Counted from the first letter of the stretch, positions 16,307-25,853 are shown. The stretch: DNA of 64,000 nt from Herbaspirillum rhizosphaerae_A (GCF_046025915.1 NZ_JAQQFR010000006.1:124001-188000), one strand, 5' to 3'. Notes: generated by a model not told the origin, from the sequence alone. Program-made: numbers and translations.

Positions 16307-17923
16307 TCAGCGGGTTGGTTTCGGCAGCGGCGGACGCGGAGGCATTTTTGACGGGGCGGCCGGCTTCTTGTCCAGCAGCTCCCAGTGATACTTGCCGGTG
16401 TGCAGGCTGCTCGGGCCGCGCTTGGCGTACTTCACCATCAGCACCATTTCAACCACCAGCAGGAAGGTATAGAACAGGATGAATCCGGCCAGGCTGAAGT
16501 ACAGGCTCGACGGCTGCAAGGTCGAGGCCGACAGATGCGTAGGCAGGATGCCGGCAATCGTCCATGGCTGACGGCCGTATTCGGCAACGATCCAGCCCAG
16601 CTCTGCGGCGATCCACGGCAGTGGAATGCTGAACACCGCCAGACGCAGCAACCAGCGTTGCGGCGCGAGCTGTTTGCGGATCAGGAAGTAGAACGAGGTC
16701 GCGAAGATGAACAGGAACAGCATACCCAGCGCCACCATGCCGCGGAACGACCAGAACAGCGGCGCGACATTTGGAATAGTGTCGTCGACGGCTTTGGCGA
16801 TCTGCTGCGGTGTGGCGTCGATCACGTTCGGCGTGTACTTCTTAAGCAGTAAACCATAGCCGAGATCCTGCTTGAGCTTGTCGAACTCGGCGCGTGCAGC
16901 AGGCGATTTGTCGCCGGACTTCAGTCGCGTCAGCGCAGCGTAGGCGAGCATGCCGTTGCGGATGCGGACTTCGTGTTCCTTCTTTAGATCCTTGATGCCA
17001 ACCACCTGTGTGTCGGTCGAGCGCGTCGCAATCAGGCCCAATACGTAAGGGACTTTGAATGCGTAGTCGGTGCGTTCGTTTTTGCTGTCGGGCATGCCGA
17101 ATATCGTGATGCCGGCAGGGGCCGGATGGGTTTCCCATTCGGCTTCGATGGCGGCTAGCTTGACCTTGTTGACTTCGCCTGCGGTGTAACCGGATTCGTC
17201 GCCGAGCACGATTACCGACAGCGTCGACGCCAGGCCGAAACCGGCGGCAACGGCAAACGAGCGCAAGGCGAATTGCGTGTCGCGCGCCTTGAGCAGGTAG
17301 TAAGCCGATACGCCCAGCACGAACATCGACGCCGTTACATAACCCGCCGCCACGGTGTGCACGAACTTCACCTGCGCTACCGGATTGAAGATTACATCGG
17401 TCATGCTGACCAGTTCCATGCGCATGGTTTCAAAATTGAATTCCGCGCCGACCGGATTGTTCATCCAGCCGTTGGCGATCAGAATCCACAGCGCCGAAAG
17501 GCTGGAGCCCAGTGCCACCAGGAAGGTCACCATCAGATGCTTGACGCGAGACAGGCGATCCCAGCCAAAGAAGAACAGGCCGACGAAGGTCGATTCAAGG
17601 AAGAACGCCGCCATGCCCTCGATCGCCAGCGGCGTGCCGAAGATGTCGCCGACGTAGTGGGAGTAATACGACCAGTTGGTGCCGAACTGGAACTCCAGCG
17701 TGATGCCGGTAGCCACGCCCATGGCGAAGTTGATGCCGAACAGTTTGCCCCAAAAGCGGGTCATGTCCTTATAGATCGGGCTGCCGGTCATGACATAAAC
17801 AGCCTCCATGATGACCAGAATCCAGGACAGGCCCAGGGTAAGCGGAACAAACAGGAAGTGATACAACGCCGTCACGGCAAACTGCAGCCGCGACAGACTG
17901 ACGACCTCGTCAATGGGAAGCAT
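16307..17923 (-). CDS. cydA: Cytochrome bd ubiquinol oxidase subunit I
   Basis: 538 residues. Haem ligands correspond to His22 (ALYHFLF), His189 (VKFVHTV) and Met396 (WSFRGMV), for haems b595/d and b558. Glu102 and Glu110 in the IEGMAAFFLEST helix match the conserved proton-channel glutamates. The segment between about 250 and 385 is a long quinol-binding Q-loop, as in the E. coli L-subfamily. The gene overlaps the upstream cydP gene by 14 bp, which suggests translational coupling. The operon is probably controlled by the GbsR-type regulator encoded first. Confidence 0.97.
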   Translation of the reverse strand: MLPIDEVVSLSRLQFAVTALYHFLFVPLTLGLSWILVIMEAVYVMTGSPIYKDMTRFWGKLFGINFAMGVATGITLEFQFGTNWSYYSHYVGDIFGTPLAIEGMAAFFLESTFVGLFFFGWDRLSRVKHLMVTFLVALGSSLSALWILIANGWMNNPVGAEFNFETMRMELVSMTDVIFNPVAQVKFVHTVAAGYVTASMFVLGVSAYYLLKARDTQFALRSFAVAAGFGLASTLSVIVLGDESGYTAGEVNKVKLAAIEAEWETHPAPAGITIFGMPDSKNERTDYAFKVPYVLGLIATRSTDTQVVGIKDLKKEHEVRIRNGMLAYAALTRLKSGDKSPAARAEFDKLKQDLGYGLLLKKYTPNVIDATPQQIAKAVDDTIPNVAPLFWSFRGMVALGMLFLFIFATSFYFLIRKQLAPQRWLLRLAVFSIPLPWIAAELGWIVAEYGRQPWTIAGILPTHLSASTLQPSSLYFSLAGFILFYTFLLVVEMVLMVKYAKRGPSSLHTGKYHWELLDKKPAAPSKMPPRPPLPKPTR

Positions 17924-18200
17924 GGGTGACCTCGGAAGTGGATGGTAATGTGGAGACGGCGCTTGTCGTTATTGTTGGGGCAGAAGCAGGCGCCGGCGCC
18001 AGCAGATGCTGCTCCACCTGCTCGGTGGGCATGCGCATCTTTTTGGCTTGTGGTTCAGAAAAAAAAGTTTTTGCCAGCACGGTCAGGATCGCAATCTTGA
18101 CCACCAGGATGAGCGCGATTTCCGCGCCGAGCGGCAATTGCGTGAGACGGGGCAGGCGGGACAGATGATGAATACGGAACAACCATGAGGGCCTGGACAT
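17910..18200 (-). CDS. cydP: Putative cytochrome bd small subunit CydP
   Basis: 96 residues with one transmembrane helix (about 25-45) in the pattern LPLGAEIALILVVKIAILTV, followed by an FFSEPQAKKMRMP segment. This matches small proteins encoded just before cydA in Betaproteobacteria and annotated as putative oxidase subunit CydP. The C-terminal half is a low-complexity Ala/Pro/Ser/Thr tail. It overlaps cydA by 14 bp and lies 3 bp after the GbsR-type regulator gene. A role in bd oxidase assembly is inferred from context. Confidence 0.8.
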   Translation of the reverse strand: MSRPSWLFRIHHLSRLPRLTQLPLGAEIALILVVKIAILTVLAKTFFSEPQAKKMRMPTEQVEQHLLAPAPASAPTITTSAVSTLPSTSEVTHASH

Positions 18201-18203
18201 TCT

Positions 18204-18827
18204 TCACTCCTTCTTGGGAGATTCGGAAAACTCTTCTTCAGTTGCGTCCTTGCCGGTCTTGCTGCCGGTTTTATCGCTACTAAAGCGGAATTTATCTTTG
18301 ACGTCCAGCAATTTCTTGATCTTTGAGCCCATCTTCATCAGCGAAGACAGCGTCTCCGGTGACAGACGCTGGACGTCGTCGAACCAGGAACTGGAAAGCT
18401 CGATCAGGTCGTACATCTCACGCATGCGTTTTTGCGCGTGCTTGTCATCGGGATTGGCCGGGGTTTCCAGCAGCGCGTCGCGCAGCATCGACAGCGTCGG
18501 CTCGATTTCGCGGCGACGGCGCTCTTCCAGCAAAGCCTTGAAAATGTCCCAAATATCCTTGGGCGGCTCGAAATACTCGCGGCGATCACCGGGCTGGTGG
18601 AGCAATTTGACCAGCCGCCAGGATTGCAGCTCTTTCAGACCCATGCTGACATTTGAGCGCGAAAAGCTCAGATATTCGGCGATTTCGTCGGCATTGAGCG
18701 GTTTAGCCTGTACATAGAGCAGGGCGTATATCTGTCCGACGGTGCGATTGATGCCCCAGCGGCTGCCCATTTCGCCGAAGTGAAGGATGAAGCGTTGCAT
18801 CAGGGGGCTGAGTGTATTAGGTTCCAT
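18204..18827 (-). CDS. GbsR/MarR family transcriptional regulator
   Basis: 207 residues. The winged helix (about 20-85) contains NADEIAEYLSFSRSNVSMGLKEL, typical of GbsR-type MarR proteins. A long helical region and a charged Lys/Glu/Ser tail follow. It is the first gene of the cydP-cydA-cydB-cydX operon, only 3 bp before cydP. An 18-bp perfect palindrome lies just upstream of its start codon, so it probably represses its own operon and sets bd oxidase levels. The inducing signal is unknown. Confidence 0.88.
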   Translation of the reverse strand: MEPNTLSPLMQRFILHFGEMGSRWGINRTVGQIYALLYVQAKPLNADEIAEYLSFSRSNVSMGLKELQSWRLVKLLHQPGDRREYFEPPKDIWDIFKALLEERRRREIEPTLSMLRDALLETPANPDDKHAQKRMREMYDLIELSSSWFDDVQRLSPETLSSLMKMGSKIKKLLDVKDKFRFSSDKTGSKTGKDATEEEFSESPKKE

Positions 18828-18839
18828 TAATTCTTGAAT

Positions 18840-18857
18840 TTTCAGTAATTACTGAAA
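18840..18857. promoter_or_regulatory. Predicted operator of the cyd operon
   Basis: TTTCAGTAATTACTGAAA is an 18-bp perfect palindrome whose edge lies 12 bp from the start codon of the GbsR-type gene. It would block transcription start or early elongation of the whole operon. Confidence 0.75.
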
Positions 18858-19093
18858 TATACGGCAATGCGAAAATTTAGACAATTGGACTATTGCGCAA
18901 AGGTGCACGCACAGCTTTGCGCCAGATCATAAGAAAGGGATTTATCGGCAATGCGAAGCGATTTGTCTCGATGCGATCAGTGATAAATCGCGATAAACAG
19001 GATTTCTTGAATTTTTGGAAGGATAAAAAGGCAAAAAATGCACTCCGACTCTTATCTGTATTTAAAAAATTGGAAGATTTGGAGAGAAGCACC

Positions 19094-20053
19094 ATGGATC
19101 AAAGTCTGCACAACCCAACCAAGCGCCGTTTCGTGCGCAAGCTGCCCAACGAAAGTCGCCTCCAGCAAGCCTGGCAATTGAGCAAGGGCGCGATCACCGC
19201 GTGGCTGGATGACTTTGCGCCCAGCATGGGGGCGGCGATTGCGTATTACACGATTTTTTCGCTGGCGCCGATGCTGGTGATTGCGATTGCCGTCGCCGGG
19301 ATGATTTTTGGTCACGACGCCGCACAGGGCGAAATCGTCGGCCAGATTCAGGGCATCGTGGGGATTGAAGGCGCGATGGCGGTACAGGGTTTGCTCAAAT
19401 CAGTCAGTGAGCCGCGCGACGGCATCATTGCTGCCGGCCTCGGCATTGTGACGCTGGTGATTGGTGCCACCGCTGTGTTTGCCGAGTTGCAAAGCGCACT
19501 CGACCGCATTTGGCGCGTGCCGGCAGTGCCGAGGGAGAGCGGCATCATGCCCCTGATACGCAAGCGTTTGTTGTCGTTCGGACTAATCTTGGGGCTGGGG
19601 TTCATGCTGACAATCTCGCTGGTCGCCAGCGCCGGCCTGGCGGCATTGGGAAAATGGTGGGGCAGTTGGTTCATCGGCTGGGAAATCCTGCTGCAAATTC
19701 TCAATTTCGTGATTTCCTTCCTTGTCTTTACGGGACTGTTTTCGGTCATTTACAAATACATGCCGCGCGTGAGTCTGTCATGGCATGACGTGCGCACCGG
19801 CGCCATTGCGACCACACTGCTGTTCATCATTGGCAAATACCTGATCGGTCTCTATCTCGGCCGCACCAGCATGACATCAGGTTTCGGCGCAGCCGGTTCG
19901 TTCGCGTTATTGCTGGCGTGGATCTACTACTCGGCACAGATTTTTTTGCTGGGGGCGGAATTTACCTGGGTGTATGCCAACAGATACGGATCGCGGTCGG
20001 GATCAGCTTTGGCTTCAACTGCCACCCCGAAAGAGCAGGTCACTGGCCCCTAA
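19094..20053 (+). CDS. YihY/virulence factor BrkB family membrane protein
   Basis: 319 residues from ATG 19094, chosen for GGAGAG just upstream. An open stretch back to 18893 is AT-rich and non-conserved. The family has about six transmembrane helices, and the signature GAAIAYYTIFSLAPMLVIA and the later GSFALLLAWIYYSAQIFLLGAEFTWVYA are present. The function is unknown; early claims that the family is RNase BN were withdrawn. It stands alone between the cyd operon and a TPR gene on the plus strand. Confidence 0.92.
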   Translation: MDQSLHNPTKRRFVRKLPNESRLQQAWQLSKGAITAWLDDFAPSMGAAIAYYTIFSLAPMLVIAIAVAGMIFGHDAAQGEIVGQIQGIVGIEGAMAVQGLLKSVSEPRDGIIAAGLGIVTLVIGATAVFAELQSALDRIWRVPAVPRESGIMPLIRKRLLSFGLILGLGFMLTISLVASAGLAALGKWWGSWFIGWEILLQILNFVISFLVFTGLFSVIYKYMPRVSLSWHDVRTGAIATTLLFIIGKYLIGLYLGRTSMTSGFGAAGSFALLLAWIYYSAQIFLLGAEFTWVYANRYGSRSGSALASTATPKEQVTGP

Positions 20054-20104
20054 AGCCGGCGACGCGGCAGCACCGAAACGCGCGCGCATGTTAACATCCG
20101 GCGC

Positions 20105-21787
20105 ATGAATAACGACGCCATTGCCCAAGCCTATCTGTATTTCCAGCACGGCAAGCTGGAAGCCGCGCACGCCATTCTGCAACCGCTCACGCTGGGCGCT
20201 GCCGATTTCAATCTGCTGCATTTGTCCGGTGCGGTGGCTGCCGGTCTCGGTCTGCACGAACAGGCGATCGACTGGTATGTCCGCGCGCTGGCACTCCAGC
20301 CCGGCGATCTGGCAGTCAGCTACAAACTCGGACGTGTTTTCTATGACGCCGGTCGACGTACTGAAGCGTTAAGCCTATATCTGCAACTGATCGCCTCCGG
20401 CGTGCAGCATGCCGACATTTACGTCGCCGCAGCTTTGCTGCTGCAGGATGCTCAGCGCAACGACGAAGCCTTGCAGACGCTGGAACATGCCTTACGTCTG
20501 GCGCCGCAAAACGTAGAGATCTGGTATCGCCATGCGGTAGCGCTCGGGCGACTGCAACGCCATGCCGACGCCTTGCACAGCATCCAGCAGGCGATTTCGC
20601 TGGCGCCTGACAACCTGCAATATCGCCTCGATCTGGCATTGACGCTCTATCGTCTGCATCGCAACGAGGATGCATTGCTGTGTATCGATCAACTTCTGTC
20701 GGCCGCACCGAATGCTGCTGATGCATGGGCATGCCGGGCGGCCGTGTTGAGCCGTCTGTGCCGGTATGAAGAATCCATCGCCTGCAGCGAAAAGGCGCTT
20801 GCACTACAACCTGGCGATGCAGATTCCAATGTCAATCTGGCGCTGACCAGTCTGACCTTGGGCAGGCTTGACAGTGCGTGGCCGTTGTACGAGTCACGCT
20901 GGCAGGGTGAGCTTGCCGATCCGGCACGGCATCAGGACATCCCCCGCTGGAACGGATCAGACGAGGTCGAGGGCAAGACGATTTTGTTGTGGGCGGAGCA
21001 GGGCCTGGGCGACACCATTCACTTTTGCCGCTACGCACAGCAAGTCGTAGAACTCGGTGCATTGGTGGTACTGGAAGTCCCAGCAACATTGACGGCACTC
21101 ATGGAGACGCTGGCCTCCAGCGGCCGCATTCAAGTCATCGCAGTCGGGGACGCCATTCCGCGCGTGGATTTGCAATTGCCGCTGATGAGTTTGCCTGGTG
21201 TGTTCAGCACCACGCTGGAAACGATTCCGTCCCGCTCTGCGTATCTGCAAGCGGATACGTCGAAGCAGGCGCAATGGCAGGTTTCGCTGACGCAAAAAAA
21301 ACACCAGCATGTCATGCGCATCGGCATCGTTTGCTCCGGCAATGCAGGCAATCACAACGACCGCCGCCGTTCGATTCCGCTTGAAGCTTTTGCTCCGCTG
21401 CTTGCCGTGAGTGAGGACATCGAATTCATCCTGCTGCAACCAGAAATCCGCCAGAGTGACGAAGCTTTTCTGCAAGCCAATCCATGCATCCTCTGGCCGG
21501 CACCACAACTCCGTGCATTTGATGACACCGCTGCACTGGTGGCGAATCTGGATCTGGTCATCGGTGTTGATACAGCGGCCATCCATCTGGCCGGAGCGCT
21601 TGGCGTGCCGGTATGGGTCATGTTGTCGAAAGCCGCTGACTGGCGCTGGTTCCTGGGGCGCAGCGATAGCCCTTGGTATCCGTCAGCCAGCTTGTTCCGT
21701 CAGGCGATCGCTGATGATTGGGACGAGCTTGTCGGCCGCGTGCGTCAGGCTTTGACCTCCACGCTGGCAAAAATTAATCAGTCTTGA
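20105..21787 (+). CDS. TPR-repeat protein with C-terminal glycosyltransferase-like domain
   Basis: 560 residues. Residues 1-260 are tandem tetratricopeptide repeats with regular AxxxYxxAL-type helices, such as YEESIACSEKALALQPGDADSNVNLALTSL. The C-terminal half has a GT-B type glycosyltransferase region (family 9/41-like) ending in NLDLVIGVDTAAIHLAGALGVPVWVML and a WRWFLGRSDSPWYPS segment. This architecture is common in Betaproteobacteria, often near flagellar or surface-sugar genes; here no such neighbour exists. The acceptor is unknown. Its last 10 bp overlap the convergent histidine kinase gene. Confidence 0.85.
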   Translation: MNNDAIAQAYLYFQHGKLEAAHAILQPLTLGAADFNLLHLSGAVAAGLGLHEQAIDWYVRALALQPGDLAVSYKLGRVFYDAGRRTEALSLYLQLIASGVQHADIYVAAALLLQDAQRNDEALQTLEHALRLAPQNVEIWYRHAVALGRLQRHADALHSIQQAISLAPDNLQYRLDLALTLYRLHRNEDALLCIDQLLSAAPNAADAWACRAAVLSRLCRYEESIACSEKALALQPGDADSNVNLALTSLTLGRLDSAWPLYESRWQGELADPARHQDIPRWNGSDEVEGKTILLWAEQGLGDTIHFCRYAQQVVELGALVVLEVPATLTALMETLASSGRIQVIAVGDAIPRVDLQLPLMSLPGVFSTTLETIPSRSAYLQADTSKQAQWQVSLTQKKHQHVMRIGIVCSGNAGNHNDRRRSIPLEAFAPLLAVSEDIEFILLQPEIRQSDEAFLQANPCILWPAPQLRAFDDTAALVANLDLVIGVDTAAIHLAGALGVPVWVMLSKAADWRWFLGRSDSPWYPSASLFRQAIADDWDELVGRVRQALTSTLAKINQS

Positions 21788-23190
21788 CGGTCTGGAAAAA
21801 ACAGACTGAAGCTGATCCATCCATCACCGGTGCACGCCACCGCAGCCGTCCCGCGATGCAGCGTCATGATGGCCTTGACGATAGCCAGACCAAGCCCGTT
21901 GGACTCGGTGTATTCGCTGCGTGATTTGTCGCCGCGATAGAAGCGGTCGAACATGCGTTCCATCTGCTGCTGCGTCATGGCAGCGCCGCGATTTTCTACG
22001 GCGATGACGACGCCGTCAGCGCTGCTTTGCACCTTGATGCGAATCGCAGTGCCTTCTTCACCATAGCGCACGGCGTTGACCACCAGGTTGCTGACCGCGC
22101 GCCGCCACATGATGAGATTGGCGCGGCAGGCGACACCCTGATTGGCGCTGACTTCAAAATGCATGTCGCGCTCGGCGGCGACGCCTTCAAAATAATCGGC
22201 GATCTTATGCAGTTCATCTGCCAGTGCAATTGGCGTGCGGTCGACGGTGAGATCGGCGTGGTCCGCCTGCGCCAGGAACAGGATGTTTTCAATGATGCGC
22301 GACAGGCGCGTCAGTTCTTCAAGATTGGATTCCAGCAGCTGTTCATATTCTTCAGTGTTGCGGCGCTTGCCCAGCGTGACTTGTGTCTGGCCCATGAGGA
22401 TGTTGACCGGCGTGCGGATCTCATGCGCCAGATCGGCGGAGAATTGCGACAGATGTTCGTAGCCGTTTTCCAGGCGATCAAGCATGGCGTTCAAGGCACT
22501 GGCAAGCTGACGCAATTCAGCCGGTGCGTCTTCTTCGCGCAGCCGGGTGCTCAGATTGGTCGGCGTGATTTCAGCCGCGCGCCTGCTCATGCGTGTGAGC
22601 GGCATCAGGTCGCGGCGCAATACGGCAAAGCCCAGCACTGCGGTCAGCAATACCGTCAAGGCCACCGCCGCGATCACGCGCCACAGATACACCGTCATCA
22701 TGCGCGACTCTTGCGTCATGACGTAGGCGGCGACGATTTCCACCGTATCGTTGTGATTGCCGACGTCGGCCAGCGCGGCTACCCAGCGCACGCGCACGCC
22801 GTCGGCACGCATGCCGTCGTGCAGCGACGTGATTGCCAGCGGCATGCCGATTGCGACAGGCGCCATGGGTGGTGGCGTCAGGTTGTCGGGATTGATGTTG
22901 ATGAAAGGCGCCTCGCCCTGACGGCGAAAAATGCGTACATCCTGCTCGTTGCCGAGCATGCTTTCAAACAGCGCCGGACGCTGTTCCATCTGTTCGACGT
23001 TGTAGAGATCGTGCAGGAGGTTGCGGAAATGTTCGACGCGGCCGATCAGCGTGTAATCGGCGCGAATTTCCAACGACTGCCGTGCCGAGTTGTAGAGGTA
23101 CATTCCCAGGCCGGTGACGACCAGGCAGGCGATCAGCGCGAAAAGGGCGCTGACGCGGAAGGCCAGCGTCCAGGAACGCCATGGTTTCAT
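21778..23190 (-). CDS. Heavy-metal/oxidant-type sensor histidine kinase (CusS/HprS class)
   Basis: 470 residues. The order is TM1 (about 12-32), a periplasmic sensor (33-165), TM2 (168-190), HAMP, DHp with phosphoacceptor His256 in SADLAHEIRTPVN, and the ATPase domain with N and G boxes (NLVVNAVRYG and GLGLAIVKAI). The receptor domain belongs to the heavy-metal sensor kinase class. Because the divergent neighbours are msrP-msrQ-msrA, an HprS-like oxidant sensor is at least as likely as a copper sensor. It lies 10 bp after the response regulator gene. Confidence 0.9.
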   Translation of the reverse strand: MKPWRSWTLAFRVSALFALIACLVVTGLGMYLYNSARQSLEIRADYTLIGRVEHFRNLLHDLYNVEQMEQRPALFESMLGNEQDVRIFRRQGEAPFININPDNLTPPPMAPVAIGMPLAITSLHDGMRADGVRVRWVAALADVGNHNDTVEIVAAYVMTQESRMMTVYLWRVIAAVALTVLLTAVLGFAVLRRDLMPLTRMSRRAAEITPTNLSTRLREEDAPAELRQLASALNAMLDRLENGYEHLSQFSADLAHEIRTPVNILMGQTQVTLGKRRNTEEYEQLLESNLEELTRLSRIIENILFLAQADHADLTVDRTPIALADELHKIADYFEGVAAERDMHFEVSANQGVACRANLIMWRRAVSNLVVNAVRYGEEGTAIRIKVQSSADGVVIAVENRGAAMTQQQMERMFDRFYRGDKSRSEYTESNGLGLAIVKAIMTLHRGTAAVACTGDGWISFSLFFPDRQD

Positions 23191-23200
23191 GCTGATGCTT

Positions 23201-23872
23201 TCATGGTGTTTCCGAGAACATGTAGCCGATGCTGCGCACGGTATGGATCAGTTTCTTTTCGAAAGGGGCGTCGATCTTCGCACGGAGCCGTTTGACGGCA
23301 ACGTCGACGACGTTGGTGTCGCTGTCGAAATTCATGTCCCAGACTTGCGAAGCGATCACCGAGCGTGACAAGGCTTCACCACGGCGCTTGATCAGCAGAT
23401 GCAGCAGCAGGAACTCCTTGTTGGTCAGCACGATATTGACGCCTTGCCGCGTTACCTTGTGACGTACGTGATCCAGCTGCAGATCGGCGACCTGATACAC
23501 CTCTGCATCGCGCGTGACGCCACGGCGTAATAATGTGCGGATACGCAACACCAGTTCAGTGAAAGAAAAGGGTTTGACGAGATAGTCGTCAGCACCCAGT
23601 TCCAGCCCGCGGATGCGGTCATCCACCTGATCGCGTGCCGTGAGAAAGATGACCGGCAGGTCGCGTTTGGCACGCAGGGCGCTCATGACTTGCCAGCCGT
23701 CGGTGCCGGGCAGCATGACATCCAGCACAACCAGGTCGTACTCCTGTTCCATCGCCATGTGCAGGCCATCGGTGCCGTTGCGCGCCAGATCGACCGTATA
23801 GCCGGATTCGCGCAACCCTTTTTTGAGGTAGTCGCCGGTTTTGGGGTCGTCTTCGATGACAAGGATGGCCAT
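23201..23872 (-). CDS. OmpR-family response regulator (CusR/HprR class)
   Basis: 224 residues. The receiver domain has the acidic pair in VIEDDP, phosphoacceptor Asp51 (LVVLDVMLPG) and the switch Lys in LVKPFSF. The C-terminal winged helix ends DTNVVDVAVKRLRAKID and HTVRSIGYMF. The start at 23872 was chosen because the conserved strand begins there; longer readings add an unrelated leader. An 18-bp perfect palindrome (23986-24003) sits in the divergent region to msrP and a 14-bp core recurs before the DUF305 gene, marking the likely regulon. Confidence 0.92.
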   Translation of the reverse strand: MAILVIEDDPKTGDYLKKGLRESGYTVDLARNGTDGLHMAMEQEYDLVVLDVMLPGTDGWQVMSALRAKRDLPVIFLTARDQVDDRIRGLELGADDYLVKPFSFTELVLRIRTLLRRGVTRDAEVYQVADLQLDHVRHKVTRQGVNIVLTNKEFLLLHLLIKRRGEALSRSVIASQVWDMNFDSDTNVVDVAVKRLRAKIDAPFEKKLIHTVRSIGYMFSETP

Positions 23873-23985
23873 ACGGAATTCCAGGTGAGTGTTGCTACGG
23901 TGTTGCTGCGGCGCTGCGACAATTGCTGAATAGTTGCGGATGCGCCTTTCATGGAGGCATTCTAACAACTCGCCATGGCCTGAAC

Positions 23986-24023
23986 GATGACAAATTTGTC
24001 ATCAAAATGCCATGTTGATGACA
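23986..24023. promoter_or_regulatory. Predicted response-regulator boxes between the two-component genes and msrP
   Basis: GATGACAAATTTGTCATC (23986-24003) is an 18-bp perfect palindrome. Overlapping it, TGTCATCAA (23997-24005) pairs with TTGATGACA (24015-24023). The core resembles CusR/HprR/CopR-type boxes. The region 23873-24175 holds no gene. Confidence 0.75.
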
Positions 24024-24175
24024 CTGCGCATGCCCTAGGATGATCGTGCGAGAAAAGTCTTTTGCCTTCCGCGATATGATTTACCTTCAGTGAACGCTTG
24101 TTTGTCGCGGTATTTATTCATCCAAGGTGCCTCAGGGCAACAGACCGAACCCATTCATTATTTCAGGAAAACGCC

Positions 24176-25156
24176 ATGCTGATCAAAATCCGTCCCGACC
24201 AGATCGATATTCCTCTTGCTTCAGAGATCACACCGCAGGAAGTTTTTGCCTCGCGCCGCGCGTTCATCGCGAAGATGGCCGCAGGCGCCATCGCCGGCAG
24301 CGGCATGGGTCTGATCGGATCGGGCAACGCGTTTGCCCAGTCCGCCACCGCGCGCAAGCTGGCAGCCAAGCTCAACAGTTCGTATGCCGTGATGGAAAAG
24401 CCGACGGCCTATCAGGATGCGACTACCTACAACAACTACTACGAATTCGGTACCGACAAGTCTGATCCGGCTAAAACCGCAGGGACGCTCAAGACCAATC
24501 CCTGGACCGTCAGCATCGAAGGCGAAGTGAAAAAGCCCTTCACGCTGGATCTGGATGCCTTGACCAAACTGGCTCCGCTGGAAGAACGTATTTATCGTCT
24601 GCGCTGTGTGGAGGGCTGGTCGATGGTGATTCCTTGGATCGGCTATTCACTGTCGGCGCTGATCAAGAAGGCCGATCCGACCGGCAACGCCAAGTACATC
24701 GAATTCGTTACCCTGGCCGACAAGAAGCAGATGCCGGGCTTGTCCGATCCGATTTTGCAATGGCCGTACACCGAAGGTTTGCGCATGGATGAAGCGAATC
24801 ATCCGCTGACCTTGCTGACATTGGGTATGTATGGCGAAGTGCTGCCGAATCAGAACGGCGCACCGGTACGTGTGGTGGTGCCATGGAAATACGGTTTCAA
24901 ATCGGCCAAATCCATCGTCAAGATCCGCTTCCTCAAGGAACAACCGAAGACCGCCTGGAATATGTACGCCGCGCGGGAATACGGGTTCTATTCCAACGTC
25001 AATCCTGAAGTCGATCATCCACGCTGGTCGCAGGCGACTGAGCGTCGTATCGGTGAAGACGGTTTCTTCGCCCGCAAGCGCAAGACCTTGATGTTCAACG
25101 GTTACAACGACGTTGCAGGTTTGTACACCGGCATGGATCTCAAGAAGTATTTTTAA
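24176..25156 (+). CDS. msrP: Protein-methionine-sulfoxide reductase catalytic subunit MsrP
   Basis: 326 residues. It is a periplasmic molybdoenzyme that reduces both R and S methionine sulfoxides in oxidised envelope proteins. The Tat signal is visible as SRRAFIAKMAAGAIAG (residues 26-41). The molybdopterin-coordinating cysteine is Cys144 in RLRCVEGWSMVIPW. The start at 24176 follows AGGAAAACGCC. It is the first gene of msrP-msrQ-msrA, 13 bp before msrQ, and divergent from the two-component genes, as in enterobacterial hprRS-msrPQ loci. Confidence 0.96.
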   Translation: MLIKIRPDQIDIPLASEITPQEVFASRRAFIAKMAAGAIAGSGMGLIGSGNAFAQSATARKLAAKLNSSYAVMEKPTAYQDATTYNNYYEFGTDKSDPAKTAGTLKTNPWTVSIEGEVKKPFTLDLDALTKLAPLEERIYRLRCVEGWSMVIPWIGYSLSALIKKADPTGNAKYIEFVTLADKKQMPGLSDPILQWPYTEGLRMDEANHPLTLLTLGMYGEVLPNQNGAPVRVVVPWKYGFKSAKSIVKIRFLKEQPKTAWNMYAAREYGFYSNVNPEVDHPRWSQATERRIGEDGFFARKRKTLMFNGYNDVAGLYTGMDLKKYF

Positions 25157-25169
25157 GCAGGGTAGGAAG

Positions 25170-25853
25170 ATGAACGCACTGAACGCATTGAAAAATCTCT
25201 CGACGAGGCAGGTTTTATACCTGCGCAACGTCTTGTTCGTACTGGCCTTGTTGCCTTTGGCGCGTCTGGTGCTGTTCGTTTTCCTGGACAAGCTCGGCGC
25301 CAATCCGATCGAGTTCATCACGCGCAATACCGGTGACTGGGCCTTGTACTTCTTGACGATCACGCTGGCGGTCACGCCGCTGCGCCGGCTGACGGGATGG
25401 AACTGGCTGGTGCGCCTGCGCCGCATGCTGGGCTTGTATGCGTTCTTCTATGTGTTTCTGCATTTCACGATCTTCTTCTGGCTCGATCATTTCTTCGATT
25501 TTCAGGAAATGTGGAAGGACATCGTCAAGCGTCCTTTCATCACCATCGGCGTGCTGGCTTTTGCATTGCTGATTCCGTTGGCGATTACCAGTACCAATGC
25601 CATGGTGCGCCGTCTCGGCGGCAAGCGTTGGCAATGGCTGCATCGTCTGACCTACGTCATCGTGCCGCTGGGTGTGCTGCATTTCTGGTGGGTCAAGGCA
25701 GGCAAGAATTTGCTGGCGCAGCCGATCCTGTTCACGACTATCGTGGCTGCTTTGCTGCTGATGCGTATCTTGTCGCAAAAAAATCGTCAGCAACTGACGC
25801 AATTGTTTTCCCGGCGTGACGCCGGTGTGGGTTTAGTGAAAGAGAGTAAATGA
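25170..25853 (+). CDS. msrQ: Protein-methionine-sulfoxide reductase haem-binding subunit MsrQ
   Basis: 227 residues with about six transmembrane helices of the ferric-reductase-like type. It passes electrons from the quinone pool or flavin reductase to MsrP. Haem-binding histidines lie in YVFLHFTIFFWLDH and in WLHRLTYVIVPLGVLHFWWV. AGGAAG precedes ATG 25170. It ends in a TGA that overlaps the ATG of msrA by 4 bp, indicating translational coupling. Confidence 0.94.
   Translation: MNALNALKNLSTRQVLYLRNVLFVLALLPLARLVLFVFLDKLGANPIEFITRNTGDWALYFLTITLAVTPLRRLTGWNWLVRLRRMLGLYAFFYVFLHFTIFFWLDHFFDFQEMWKDIVKRPFITIGVLAFALLIPLAITSTNAMVRRLGGKRWQWLHRLTYVIVPLGVLHFWWVKAGKNLLAQPILFTTIVAALLLMRILSQKNRQQLTQLFSRRDAGVGLVKESK

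Noticed and set aside
22027..23295. Open frame of about 420 codons opposite the histidine kinase gene
   Set aside because: It overlaps a well-supported kinase on the other strand and has a His/Gln/Arg-rich composition typical of antisense frames in GC-rich DNA.
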